A stretch of DNA of 64,000 nucleotides from Atrichornis clamosus (Eukaryota > Chordata > Aves > Passeriformes > Menuridae): positions 1 through 64,000 of the forward strand of contig WBMZ01005360.1 in assembly GCA_013400975.1 (NCBI GenBank), written 5' to 3'. Within the stretch, counting starts at the first letter, position 1; every line of letters begins with the position of its first letter. Both the position numbers and the translations under genes were made by a program. The notes beneath the pieces were generated by a model, which saw nothing but the letters and a program-made list of their open reading frames with translations, was not told the DNA's origin and made no database searches. Positions 50,020-63,426 of the stretch are shown piece by piece.

Positions 50020-53000
50020 ATGCTGTACTGTTGAGGGTAGGTTTGATTTGACAAGGCATTACACTGCTTAGAGATCAGTGACAAGCAAACAGCTTTACGG
50101 CTTTACAAAAGACAAAGCCTGTGAAAGGTCAGCCTGAAAAAGACTCAGAGGAACTAGAAATACAGAATTAGAAGGCAAATACTTAAGCAGTTTGGATTAT
50201 TGCAGTCATGTTACATTGATGTGGTTGCAGCCTAACGCCTCGGCTGCGTGGGCTGCACGGTTCATCCCAGTGACAGCAGAGCACGACAGCGACTCGGCCC
50301 CACCATTATCACCATCTCCCTGGCATTACCACAAACTCAGAGTGCAGTCAAATCTGTGCGTGCAATGAGCTGTGCAAATCCAATTCCAGCATGGGCACAC
50401 AGAAGAAAGTCTCTGCCTGCTTCCAGCAGCTCTTCAGTGTGAAGTTGGGGCACAAAATCATTATAAATTGGTCACTCTTTCTCCTATCCATATGACTAAC
50501 TGATGTGGTAGTGACCCAAACCCAGACATCATCTTGTCTTTTCTATGGTGGCATTACTTTTTCCCTCCCAGCATCACTGAAAGTGCTCAGGAGAAGAGTC
50601 ATAACAGCTTTAGACAGTTACAGTACGAGTTAAAACTATTTATTTATTTTTTAAAAAGACAGTTGGATGCATTACGTAAATCAGATCAAAATGAGAAGAG
50701 AGCTTAACTGAACGTATCCTCTGGGAACCCTGTCTGCATCCATGCTGTGTTCATAGCTCTGGCAGAAGTGCCACCTTCAACCAGCAACAGCCCTTGGCAG
50801 GGGAAGGCTCAGCACAGGGGGGACAGGGGGGAGCAGGTCCTGCAGGCTGCCCCCATGGGATTTAAAAGATGGCAGCTCAGATGAACTGCACAACACACGC
50901 TTCTGCCTTCATTTCTGGTCACACTGGAGAATATCTTCTTCTGAGGTAAAGGCTCAGGGGAAAGGCTGGATATTCCCCAAGGCTAACCTCAGCCACAGAC
51001 TGCTACCTGCCAGGGATTCCTGAGGGTCAAGCGGGGAGAGAGATTTCTGCTCTATCCTGCCCTCAGAGCGTGCGCTCTCTGCTTCTGAGCTCACAGGGGG
51101 CCCTGGCTGAATCGGGCTCCTGAAAGCAGTCTCTGGAAAAATATACCCCCAACTGCACAGCACAGAGTCCAGCATGCATCCAGAACAGTCTTTAAGCTAA
51201 TCACCGTCTTTATGTAAAATAAGCTAAAACCAAGTATCACACAGTTCCTTATTTTCATTCCAAACAAGGTTTCAGCTTCCAGCTACTGGAGATTACACTG
51301 CATGGATCCACGCTCTTAGTCAAGACTGTGTGGTGCAACTGGTAGGAATCAGAGTTGGGAGACGCTGGTGCCTTCTACCATCCCTCTCAGGAGGGAAAAG
51401 AAGTGACGGAAGGTGGATCAGCTGGCATTGGGAGATATGAATTACACTTCCTACACCAGCTCTGAGGAACATGGCCCTGAGTAGGTGTTGAAAATTAATC
51501 TTCCCCTATTGAAATGTGAGACAACAGCATGGTTGCCTTAAGGTGAAATTGTTGAGAGTTTATGAAAATTAACACTAGAAGGTTTCCTTTTCAATTAAAC
51601 CAGAATTACTCCACATCCAAAAATGATTTCCCCCCTTCTCCATTGCCAGGTGAACAACAAATTTTGCCTTGAGGAGGGAAGAGAAGTTGCACTGCTTTCC
51701 CTCACACTCTTACCCCACTATGGAAGACTGTGCACTTTGGATTTAGCGATGAAAATGCCAGAAAACACAGGTTAGATGAAAGAGCTTTGAATGTTCAGCT
51801 CACAAAAACATCAGAACCCGTGAATTATCTCCTAGGATGTAATTTGTATAAGACATCAGCAAAATGGATGCAATGCAAAGAGATCTTCCTAAGAAAGGTA
51901 CATCCCAAAGAACTGAAGCTTATGGGGCAGGGGGTTAAAAGCAATGGTGACATTGGCTATTACCATGAAGGTATCTGGAAAAGTGAAGTATCAAGAAGAG
52001 ATATTATGCATAATGCACAATTTTTGTCCAAAACCACAGCAGAAATGGCTACCAGCTGAGATCTAGTCACCTATTTAGGAGAAATGTGCTGGCATGGTCG
52101 CCAACCACAAGCAGTCAGGACCTCAGAAGACACAGCTCCACCATCAGCGCAATGCCTCAGTGTCCAAGCAATGGATTCATTTAATAGTAACTCAAAGATG
52201 GCATCGCTTGTCAAACACCATCTGAAAGGGCACAAGGAACAGACAGGCAGGCAAGCAATCTTTCACTGTAGATTTCTCTGTTCACTATCTGCCTTTTACG
52301 TAAGTTCTCTACCTTTCACAGAACAAAAATTGAAGCTATAAAGTATTTAGAAAGATAAATCTGACAATGAAAACTCTACTGGTAATGATCCAAGTAGCAG
52401 AGATACTGTAAGGCACTTTCCAAATGAGAGCCCTGCACAGTATACTGAGCTTATCCAAGCAAGGAAATTAATTTATTTCAGAAAAAATAAACCTGGTGCT
52501 TAATTTCTAAAGCTAATTCCTACTGTTAACCCACCATGAGAGACAAGCAAATTAAACCTATAAAAATAAGTTATGCTTCACTCCTACCAGAACTCACCAC
52601 AAGAGCATTAAGGGCTTGTATATACACTGGGGTCAAGCTTGCAGGAGGACAGCTGCCCAATTCACACACTCAAATATGGACTTTTAACAGCTAAAATTAC
52701 CTATGTCCTCTAAAAGACCACTCTGAACACTTAAATAATCTACAACAAATACCCAGAGAACGGGGCCAGTCTCCCTTCAGCTGTCACCCCTCAGCTGCTC
52801 CTTGGCTCTCCAGCAGCTACTCCTATGCAATAGTCTGAGTCAGTGGGTAAGGACTGGTTAGGAGAGAGAAAAGGCAATAGTAATGTGAGAAATGAGGCAG
52901 CAAATCCCCAAAGAACCTAATGTTCCCTTCACACCACCTGCCACACATTCACACCAAGGTTTTGTTCTGATTGGAACAGCCTTTGCAAATGTCTTCTTTA

Positions 53001-53617
53001 ATAGCGAAACTAATTGCTCCCAATTGGAGGTGAGCATACAGCAATGCATTTTGAACAAACCTCCAAAATTTCATGAAACCTGAGTATCTACATTTTAGCT
53101 CCTTTCTTCTTCCTGTACTAATACCCTGCACTCTGCTGTCAATACCCACAACTGCTGGCAAGTAACTTATTCAATGTACACGCTGTATCCCCAGAACAGC
53201 ATCATGCTACGGAGCAAGTCAAGATCCAGCTGAAAGGTAGAGCAGCCCAAAACACCCCAAAAGCCTGGGTTTGCCACTCTTTCTGGTGTGAAGCTGAACC
53301 AGAGAAAATCAAGAGTCCTCCCTCCCTTCCAGTCCTGGCATGAACTGTAACCACAATGCAGGTTGTCAGCTCAAGCCACGATAATCCTGTCTGAGCTGTG
53401 TGCTTACCCAGCAGCAGATGGGGTTTCCTAAACTTGGGGATCAAAAAAAATGATGTTGGCCACAAGCCAGGGAACACCAAAGGCAGAATCCTACTTCCTA
53501 CACGTTAATCAAGACTTTGCAGTGCTCATATGCCTTCCATATCTCAATTCTTGCAATATTGGAGCAGCTTGCAGTCAGGCCATGGCTCGCTAGATAAAAG
53601 TCCCATGCAAGGTGAAA

Positions 53618-53758
53618 TGTTATCTCCACTTCACAGGCTGGAAACTGAGACAAGTATTTAGTGACTTGGGTCATGACTGTACAAATCAAAGCAAGGCAAA
53701 GAACTAAACTTTTACATCTCCAGGCCAAGGCTATCGCTTTTATCACTGGATCATCCTT
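53618..53758 (-). mobile_element. Ancient tRNA-derived SINE (MIR/CORE-like), antisense
   Basis: The plus strand shows, in order, TATCTCCACTTCACAGGCTG, GAAACTGAGACAAG, AGTGACTTGGGTCATGAC and, near the end, CCAAGGCTATCGCTTTTATC followed by ACTGGATCATCC. This is the reverse complement of an amniote tRNA-headed SINE: the final part resembles a decayed tRNA-like promoter region, the start the MIR core. The order is conserved over about 140 bases, which makes this the most complete SINE fossil in the window. Confidence 0.6.
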
Positions 53759-56700
53759 TTTTATGACCATACCCTGCTCAAAGAGCAGAAACTGCTTCAA
53801 AAAGACAATAATCTCATAGGAACGGTGTGCTCCAATATCAAAAAAGAGACAATGGACTCAGTCATTATAGTTTTCACCCTTTTCATTAGGTATCCTATCA
53901 AATTTTACTGCACAAGCTAGTTATTAGGGTTTTTATACTCTTCACATTCTTATTTATATTAAGTACCACTAAAAACCCATATTGATTTTTACTTTAACAT
54001 TCTTGAGAAACATGAGTGGTATTGTCATTAAAAGAAAAATCCATGTCAGGTTCTTCATTTTCCTGGTTTGCTGTCTTTGCAAGAACTTCGGTTTTAATGT
54101 GTGATTAAACCTCACTGAAAATCATTTCTGTAATTAGTTTAATGAGACGGGTCATTACACTGGCAGGTCACTGCGCTGAACTGTTTATAGTCTCTACGAT
54201 GTTTGGTGATACTCAAATATATGTAATATCCAGCAACATCTTGCTGTAGACCTCCACGCTTTTAAATATTGAAGAACCTAGTCTGAATGTCCCAAACCTC
54301 CTCTCTCTGAAATCAAGTCAGGACTTGCTCACTTCAGTGGAAGCAGATTCAAAACTCAAGAATGTACCCATTTCTAATTGGTTTACATGAAGAATGTATC
54401 TGCTCCAGGAGCCTGCCAGGAATGTTCAGCTAAGAAGTACATACACACAATGCACAGGAAGTTGGCACAATTTATGCTTGTACAGGGAAGCATTTCATTA
54501 TACATCCCATTAAAAATACACTAAGGCAACATTAAAATTAGGAGCCTATGGGACATAGAGAGTCAGGAAACACGATTCTGAAACTGAAGCAGATCTCTTC
54601 TCTTCACCAATCTGTCCAGACTCTTAAATAGAACATTCATCATCCAAGTGCCCTTACGCAACAATTCAGTTTTCGGTGATCAGGGCACTGCAACAGCCCA
54701 TCCTGACATCTGCACTGCTTCACCAGGAAACCCACCAGAGACAGGTACTGCCCATGACCTACATAACAGTCCAGAGAGTCTGACTTGTTCAAAGCTTTCA
54801 AAAATTACTCTAAAACAAGGAGAACATTTTTGCAAGGTCTGATATGAACAGGATTGAGCCCACAGCAAGCATCTTGACACATAAATGTCTCCTTGTGTAT
54901 CTTCCTGTGGACTAGTATACACAGCAGTATCACAGGGATATGGCATCTGACCAGATTCCAAGCACACAACCTGCCTTACACACTACAAATTTCCAGTAAT
55001 CCAGACTTGTCTGGGTCCACCAGGAACAGCTTCCCAGATACCCATCATTTGCCTTTATCCCAGAGGCTCTACATCTGAAGGCAGATGCCAAAGGCTCCCT
55101 ATGTAGCCATTCAACGCTATTAACATTTTATTTTAAAAATTACAGATGTCATATATGACAGGGACAAATAAAAATTAAAGGATGTTTCCATCCACGTTCA
55201 GTGCTGCTTGATGTTTGGATAACTCACAAGCCTTTAACCTCTACTGGTACAACAGCGTTGGTTGACATTTAAAAAAAAGAAATCTTTGATTGAATCATGA
55301 ATTAGCATGGAAAAACTTTATTTATTTATAAGTAATTTAATTTCTTTATTTGTCACAGGCTGGCAATGTTAGGCTGCTGCTGACCTGTGCTAGGAAGGTT
55401 CTTTTTTTCAGACTGCAGAGTAGATTATTCTTCAGCCTTTACAACTTGTGGCCTTTCAGTTGATGCTGCCAACAGACATCCCAATTAGAGCTCACAGCAA
55501 CATAGCTTGCTTTCATAAGGAACCAGTGGGGGTCTGAAAGGGAGACTTATTTACTTATAGTTGTAAAACATGGTTTGAAAAAAATAGATTTGATTTTGTG
55601 CACACATTTTTGGGTTCACTTCACTTTATATTTAAAGCGAGCAATGGATTCCTACGTCCTAATCTCACCACATGCAGCAGTAAGAAACACAAACAAGGCC
55701 ATTGAAACCAATGATGGTGGGCAGGCAGGGAGATATCCAGGTCCACTACTTGGTTAGAAGCTGGAAGTCTTCTTGTACTGGGCTAACTGATTGGTTAAAT
55801 AATGAGTTCACAAAGTCGCTTAAAACCTTGGGTTTTAATGCACCAGAGAGAGGAGGGAAGGAATGAAGGGTGTGAAAAGCTGTTTTTCAAAGCTGAATTG
55901 ATAAAACCACTCCCTGTGCAATTAAAAACCTGCACAGCTGAATAGCTGACTTTGGAAAGCACCAACTGCATAATTTATCGAGTTGGTTTATAAAGGGAGT
56001 GAAAATATCCGAGAACAGGAAAGGAATTTCACGGACATTTCAACAACACATCAAAACGATGGTGCATTTTATCATTTCAAGATTTATTTTTGCTCTCTGT
56101 TCCACTGGGAGGAAGCAAGCAAAGGTCTATTAGGCTGCATTTTCCCTGCCTTCCCTCCTTATCAATGGAGGGAAAACCATAATGGCTCCAATATCCTACT
56201 AAAGATATTGACAGTTTTTCTAACCTTAAGTCTTGCAATCAGCTTATATAGTCTCTGAAAAAGCCCTATGAAGAGGACTGGGAAGAACACAGGTTTAGCC
56301 TGAATTTAAGGTCACATATAAGGAAGAAGTGTTGCAGGAAAAACATATCAATAGTTTAATCCTTTAAAAAGAAAATGCACACACACTAGCAGTACAGCCA
56401 AAGCACTTTTTTCTCCTCTGTTCATTACCCCTGGCATCAGCACTGCACCACAAACTTCGCTCTGGCTGATGGGGTATGAGAGAGGGTAAAGCAACCCCAA
56501 GCAAACATCAGGGGTGACTGACTAGGACCACCCACCAGCATCAGAGACTACTCAGATTTGTGCTTGCTGAAGGTACGTGGGGAGGCTACAGCTCACAGTG
56601 GCACCACCACATTATTCTGCATGAGGCTGCAAGAACAGATATGCTTTAAAATGATAACTTGTGTTAACAAAACATAATGAAAAGTAACTCCTCTGCATGA

Positions 56701-58327
56701 AGCAGACACTTTTAGAAACCATTTCTGAGTTGACTTGAATTTCAATTCTGGACTTTAAACACCTTTCAGTAGCATTTGAACTGACTTATCAGTGACTTGG
56801 GTGGGTTTATTTTGTGACTGAAATGTGCTTTGGAGAAAAATGCCAAGAAAAATGTAGAAAGGTTAAATGTGTGGGGCATTTATTCCTTCAACAAAACAGA
56901 GTCAGAAAGACTGCAATCCTCACTAATTTGGCAAATATTTTGGACAGAATTATTTTTAAAATTGCATTTGACTCAGCAATCAGTTTGATGAGGAAACTGA
57001 AAATACAAACAGGGGCTTTTTTTCATGATCAAGTGACTTAAGAGCATTTTAAGTCCCAGCAAGTCCCCATGACACTAAAGCATTTAACAACACTTGACTG
57101 GCAGCATAACCCATATTTAGAGACATTCAGAACCCAGCTGTCATCATGGGCATCTAAATAAATTGATCAGCTGTAGGCATAGATATCAAGCAGCACATAG
57201 AGACATGGAGTCTTTATTCTCATTGCCAGTAGCCTATCGTAAGTGGCACGGGTGCCTTTAGTTATGTTATGGTACAGAAATAACTGTGGTTGCTGCAATA
57301 AATCCTCTGTTATAGACTCAGAAACAGACCTGCTAACATAACTTTGCTATCTTATGTCACCAAATATGATCAATCCAAGCAAAAACTCCAAATCCTTTGG
57401 GAGGAAGGGCCCTTTCTTTCTTCTTTCGTGCAGTGCAGGAGAACTCAGTTTTTGGGTACAACAACACATGGAAAAAACACTTCGGATGTCTGCAAGACTC
57501 CAATCTGGATATATATCCAGGATAACACTAAGCTCACCACCAGAACTTACAAAATTTCAGCAAAATACTTAAGTAAGGAGCATAACACTGCACACCCTTC
57601 ACAGATAGCTGGGGAGGAGAGTGCCTTCAGAGCCTGACTGATTGGGTCACTGTTTACCTATGCTAAATATTCAGATTTATTGAACATCCTCTTAAGGGCT
57701 TTACAAAGGGGTTTCAGAAGGTTAAAAATCCTGTGTCCCTAGTGACCTGGGAAACAAAAGCAGGATGAACTCATCCTCCCCACCCACACTCACCCATGTT
57801 TCTCAGCAGTAACAACCTGAAGCAGCACATCTTCTGTTTAATGGCTGTGATAAATATTCCACAAAAGGTATGATGTCTCTGATCCCGAGAGGTGCAAGAT
57901 GCATGCTGCAGACCTTCCTGATGTGTTTAAAACACTCGTAGCTGCTCTCCTTGAACTCTCCTTGAACTATGCTAGGCAGCACTTAAAATGCTGCGATGTC
58001 TTTGATTGGGCTGGTAAGCACAACTGACTGTAAATAATTATAGTGTGGAATGATCATTAGTAGCCACAGGCATGGAGACCCAATTGGCCACATTCAGCAT
58101 GGTTCCTAATGGTGCAGTTCACAGGTATTTACCTGGGATGTGTTTGGTTCAGCTGTGTCTTCAGCGCTTGAGGGGCAGGGGGCGGATAAAAAGCTGCCAA
58201 TTCCCCACACATCTTTTCATGCTACTCTACTAATGCATTGGCCATCTGAATATGCAACTAAAGCATCACTGAAATAACTCTCCTCTAGTAAAACAGCTCC
58301 TCAAGAACACAAGATTCAGCGTATGCG

Positions 58328-58900
58328 TGCTGGTTTGGGCTGGGATAGAGTTAATTCCCTTCACAGTAGCTGGTATTGAGCCATGATCTGGATTTGTGCT
58401 GGGAACAGAGTTGATAACTTAGGGATGTTTTAGCTATTGATGAGCAGTGCTTACAGAGTCCAGGCTTTTTCTGCTCCTCACTCCACCCCACCAGCGAGGA
58501 GGCTGGGGGTGCACAACAAGTTGTCAGGGGACAGACAGGACAGCTGACCCCAACTGACCACAGGGATACCACCGAACATATGATGTCATGCTCAGTGTAT
58601 AGAATTGGGGGAAGAAGAAGGAAAGAGGGGACATTTGGAGTGCTGGCATTTGTCTTCCAAAGACACCATTATGTGTGATGAAGCTCTGCTTTCCTGGGAA
58701 TGGTCAAACACCTGCCGGTCAATCTAAAGTAGTGAAGAAATTCCTTGCTTTGGTTTGTCCACGCATGGCTGTTGCTTATCAAACCATCTTTATCCCAAAC
58801 CATGCGTTTTCTCACCTTTACATTTCCAATTCTCTCTCCCATCCCACCATGAGGGAGCAGCTGTGTGGGGCTGAGCTGCCATTGAGGCTAAGCCACAACT
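58328..58900 (+). mobile_element. Solo LTR of an avian endogenous retrovirus
   Basis: An LTR of about 573 bases in plus orientation, beginning TGCTGGTTTGGGCTGGGATA and ending near AAGCCACAAC. I recognise the segments GAGCAGTGCTTACAGAGTCC, CCACCAGCGAGGAGGCTGGG and AGCTGACCCCAACTGACCAC as those of an LTR family common in passerine and other neoavian genomes. No gag, pol or env sequence flanks it, so it is a solo LTR left after recombination and cannot encode viral protein. Its TATA region (GTGTATAGAA) looks decayed. I do not see a clear target-site duplication. It lies antisense to PDIA5, deep in an intron. Confidence 0.85.
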
Positions 58901-61388
58901 GTGTGCTAGGAAATCTCCAAGTCACGTGGATGCTGCATGGTGACACAGGAGTTTAAGTACTTGCTAATTCCAGGCCAGTGTTGAAACCCCCTTGATTATT
59001 CTTAGTTACATAGAAGTATATCCTGTGTTATGGGCCTATTTAGTACATCTGTTTCAACCTTTTTTTTTTATTAATACATAGTTTTTAGAAAAAAGCTGCC
59101 TCATCCTGAGCTACCAAGGTTAAAACAAGTAAGATGTTCACCAGTTTTACCACTTCTTTTACTGGAATAATTGATCTCCTAATATTCATAACGTGACTCC
59201 ATTAGCACATTTAAGAAGTGCTAAGAGAAGAGCTTTTAATCATGGAGATAATTGTTTATGATAGTTGTCTGTCATTAATTAGTTTGCAAGCCTTATACTC
59301 TCTGCTGAGGATGCCCAGAGAGGATTCTTACAAATACAGATCTTTTACATGTGTACAAGCTGGATTCTCCAAGTAGGCATACCATTACCACCTGAATGTA
59401 AATAAAATGCCCCAAATATTCAAGCTGTATTTTAAATTGAGTTGTTCTGGTAAGGAATATGCTTTATCCCATTCTGAGCAGCATTGGATAACACTGGAAA
59501 ATGCTATCAGAAGATTGCAACAGCCCAATTAAGGCATTTGATTTACTTTTAAAACAGCATGTGCCAAAGTACTGCTGTACCTTAGTACAGAATGCCCCTT
59601 AGTACAAAACATACCTGGCTGGAAGTGCCTCTCCTCTCAAAATAGGTCGTGCCAATATTCTTACCCCTAAAACTGTATTATCTGTGTTCTTGAAAATGTT
59701 TTTTAAAAATTAACAACTGAACAAAATCCTATTCAGATTTACAACTGACTTGAACTTACTATAAAATTCGATTGCAGTCGTATGTATTCATCTATTTTTA
59801 ATCTGACTTCCTAGAGGAATAAGGTTTGCAGGGCCAACTGTTGATTTCTTCCCACTCTTCCTCCCCCCAAATACATGACCGGACTCCTTTGCCCATTTAC
59901 AAACTCAAAAACAGGCAAAGCTTTAAAACAGGACTAAATCTCTGTAAATATGCGGAGATCCAGGGCTGGAGAGAGGGAACACTCATCCCATGCCATTGTG
60001 GAGAGAGAGGGAAAGGAGGGAAATTTAAGAGTTACATTTCTGCTTGGCAGCAGCTGCTCAGTGAGTGTACAGCTGCCGAGGAGCAGCAGCCCATGCTGTC
60101 ACTTGCACACCGGGGTGCAGGGAAATCTGGGAAGGAAGGATTTGGGTAACGAAGGATAACTCCTGAGCAAACCAGGCTTCATCAGTTCTGGTACTTGTGT
60201 TTTGGTTTTCAGACCAGGCGTTAATCTCCGGTCCCACTTTCATTAGCACAAATAATCCAGTGAACACCGCGACAGAACAGCAGTCAGTGCCCCGCTTCAG
60301 TGGATCAAACTCTTAGACATTTCATCGGGCAAAGGAAATTCATTATGGTACGTTTCTCAAATGAGTCTTATGAGCAGACCTTCAAAAAAGGCATTTGGAG
60401 CTAACTCCTGCTGGCTTACAGGAAAGCAGGATTTCAGCCTCTGTGCCAAGACCCTCAGCTGTGAGCACAGCCTGCCTCCAGAGACCTAACCTTTAAATCT
60501 ATGCCCTTGAAAATGAACATCTCACCCAAGTGCCACTGCCAGCACAGCAGCAAGAGGAGACAGAAGCTGTGTATCGCCCAGCATAGCAGATTCAAGCCCG
60601 AACTGTCCATCACAGACACAAACAATTGGTAGAACAAGCTATGTAGCTGAAGCAAGTTACATCCACAGTGAACAAAGGGGTTAATGCACTCTTCCACCCA
60701 GCATCCTATAGAAGAGCAATGTGGCTGAGCTTTCTGAAGGCAACCCACTGCATTTTATTGGTTAAGCTAAAACCTCAAGTCATGAAAAGGATCAGCTCAA
60801 TGCATTCTCAGCAGAATAGCAGGTAGTACCATCACCAACTCTACATTAGTTATCAGAAGTTCTGAGGACTTTTTAAACTTAGGTCTAGTTTTGGCATAGT
60901 TCAGTACAATATATGACCATCACCCCTTACACTGCCAGAGAAGCTGCAGCAGAGGAGTGAAAATGCTCAAAATCACATAGCAGCAGCTATGAACAAGAAC
61001 TCAAGAACTCACGGTTCTCAAGTTGAGTTGTTCAATCAACTGCTGTTTTCAGTCAACTGCTCTGCTTTGGAAGCAAACAATAATGAAGTTGAAAATCGGA
61101 AATCATGCTGTAAAGTGATGAGTCCTCACACTATTTAAGCATCATTACACTTTTCAATTATGTTTTGACTCAGCCTACGAAGTGTCCTTCTTCCAGAAGC
61201 ACACCTTCATCCTAAATGCGAGCTCAGCAACTTCACAAACATTTCATGCCTTGTGTATTTAACAATCATCACAACCAAGAAAAGCCTGGACTTTTGAGTT
61301 CATGGTTCTGTGAAACTTTCACAGAAAAACATCACTGATTTTGTTAGCAGGCATTTGGCTCAGAGTACAGAATAGAAAACAAACTCAC

Positions 61389-61525
61389 ATGGTGCATGGA
61401 ACATCACTAGCACAGATGAATGATCTTTTATAAACTTGTCGAAGTCCTCATCAGTCAGGTGATAAACTACATTTTCTTCATCTGCCCAGGGAGTCTCTGG
61501 AGCCTGTGGCTGAGGTGCCTGTGGG
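61389..61525 (-). CDS. PDIA5: PDIA5 exon: linker and first half of the CGHC thioredoxin domain
   Basis: This 137-base exon has one base completing an upstream codon, 45 codons, then one base of the next codon. The preceding acceptor ends TTGTAG and the donor is GTGAGT. It starts with a Pro/Gln-rich interdomain linker (PQAPQPQAPETPW), continues through YHLTDEDFDKFIKDHSS, and ends with the beta strand VLVMFHAP just before the active-site Trp, whose codon is split by the intron. The linker and the TDEDF segment match human PDIA5 closely. The single leading base fits a preceding partial Asn codon as in the human protein. This is the most upstream PDIA5 exon I can find in the window. Confidence 0.95.
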
Positions 61526-63426
61526 CTACAAGACAAACAGACACAGTTTAAAGGCAGCTCTCTGGTGCTAAGTAGTCATCTTGGCAAGTCAAGACTGACA
61601 GGAACCACTTTGTGCAGATGTTCATATATGTCTGACACACCAACCCTACTGAACAGCTTCTATAATTGTACCCATCCAGAACTCACAGGCACTGAAACAC
61701 AGACAGAACTGAAGGAGGAATAAAAAAATCTGCAAGAAGCTCCTGAGGACAGATCAACAGTGGAAGGGGATGGAGGGAGCAGATAACCAGACTGCTTGGT
61801 TATTACATTATAGAAATCAAATGCATTTTCTATTACCCTTTTACCCTCCTCAGCAGGATGCTCCCTCTCTCACAGTATTCACACTTTGTAGTTCACAGGA
61901 CTCATTGCAAATGAAAGAAAAAAGGAGTGAGCAGAAACAGCCAATTTAACCTGTCACCTTGGATACTGACAGCATGATTAGGGCTGACAGAGAAAGGAGA
62001 TGCAGTGTTGGGACCATGAGCCAGCTACAAACACCATTTCCATAGGAACATGTGGTTTTACCCTGAACAGCTCTTGTGAGCTGGGGAAGCATTGTTAAGT
62101 TCTCACTCTGCAGTGGGCTTGGAGGCCTAACTCAGCAAAGCTACTCAGCTGCTTGCTTAACCTAAAAGGCAAGAGATACCAACTCCGCTGTGACTGCACA
62201 TGAGTTCAACTGTCTTTGACACGTCAGAGCCACAGAGACTGCTCAAAGACACAGTGGCAAGTCTGGAAACAACCCAAGCTCCTCTGGAACAAGTCAGAGC
62301 TCACCTTCCCACTAAACAATTGGGTTTAACTTTTATTAATGTACATTAAAAAGAAAATTTGGCAGCTGTGAACTTAACTATGCTAATTGATATTTTATTT
62401 ATTAGTGTTCACATAAAGGACACCCAAACATACAAATATTGGGAGCCAAACTTTGAAGATATTTTATCCTTGCCAGTTGCAGTTCCAAATACCCCCCAAA
62501 ATTCCCCAAATTCTTTGGCAAAGTACAGGTCTGGATGTGACCCCATCTCTGGTGAAAGCCGATTTACTATTTCTGATTAAAATGTATTATTGTGTTAGCT
62601 GCCTGGAACAAGGAATGGCAAACAGATGATAACTCATTTATCCTGCCTTACTCATTTCTAGGCGGAAAGCCTAGTTCGATAAAAAAAGCAGTAGAGAGAT
62701 ACACAGATTCAGATAGCAAATTCCGTTGATCTAAGCAATGGGTGTGATCCAAGAATGTTAAGCAATCCATGCAGAAGTGTGATGCATACCTCTCCTGCTG
62801 CAAACAAACCAAGACGCAAACATCAAAGCAAAGGTCGGAGCTGCACCTGGCCAAGCAGCACAGAGAGCAAACAGTCTCCAGGTATCCCGGCAGAGCAAAG
62901 GCTTTCCAGAAAACACCACGACACTTAATGGGCTGGGGAGCTGGCCTGAGCAGGCAGGGAGTGATGAACATGGACACAGCACCTACAAAGCGCTCGGAGA
63001 ACGTGGTGCTTAGCAGGGCCTGGTGTGGCCTATTTTAGTCAGGAATTAGTAAAGCAGGGCACGGGATGTTTATTCAAATAGGCTAATTTAAAATGCTGTG
63101 CATGCTAATTAGCCTACGCAGGAGTTGGTAAGAAACACCTCAAGGCCTGGAGAAAGCAACAGGCAAAATTTAAAATGTCATTTAGCAGTGAGACAAGGCA
63201 CACCCAACACCTGATTAGGATGACAGAAGTCCAGAAGAGTTATCAAAAGCTAATTCAATTGAGAGCACAGAACAAGTTCGTGATTTATCAGAGTAGCTGG
63301 TGCTAAGGAAGGGCCTGAGGGGAATCTATAAAAACAGCAAGACAAACTAGGCAGCTATTGAAGGCAGCAAGAAGCTGTTGGGCTTGCCTGCCATTCAGGC
63401 TGATACAGCTGTGTATCAGATGTAAC

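Larger units (their letters stand above)
44460..61388 (-). other. PDIA5: PDIA5 intron (about 16.9 kb) splitting the CGHC active-site codon
   Basis: The donor is GTGAGT and the acceptor GGCAG behind a long T run; the intron splits the active-site Trp codon. It holds MIR-like fossils (44752-44815 and 53618-53758), a CpG-enriched patch (45195-45520), short simple repeats and a solo LTR (58328-58900). No further PDIA5 exon is expected here because the flanking exons join directly in the human protein. Confidence 0.88.
13796..61525 (-). other. PDIA5: PDIA5 gene, 3' half (seven coding exons, six introns, 3' UTR)
   Basis: This is the span of the visible part of the PDIA5 gene, transcribed right to left. 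PDIA5 is an endoplasmic reticulum lumen thiol-disulfide oxidoreductase with several thioredoxin-like domains; the family acts in disulfide formation and isomerisation of secretory proteins. Seven exons splice into a continuous frame of about 262 codons, matching roughly the second half of the human protein (about 519 residues) from memory of the family. All introns visible at both ends begin GT and end AG. Internal phases run 1, 0, 2, 1, 0, 0, and the first visible exon is entered in phase 2. The start codon, signal peptide, N-terminal non-catalytic domain and first active-site domain lie off the right edge. Identification is very secure from both CxxC sites, the proline-rich linkers and the C-terminal tail. 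Confidence 0.95.
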
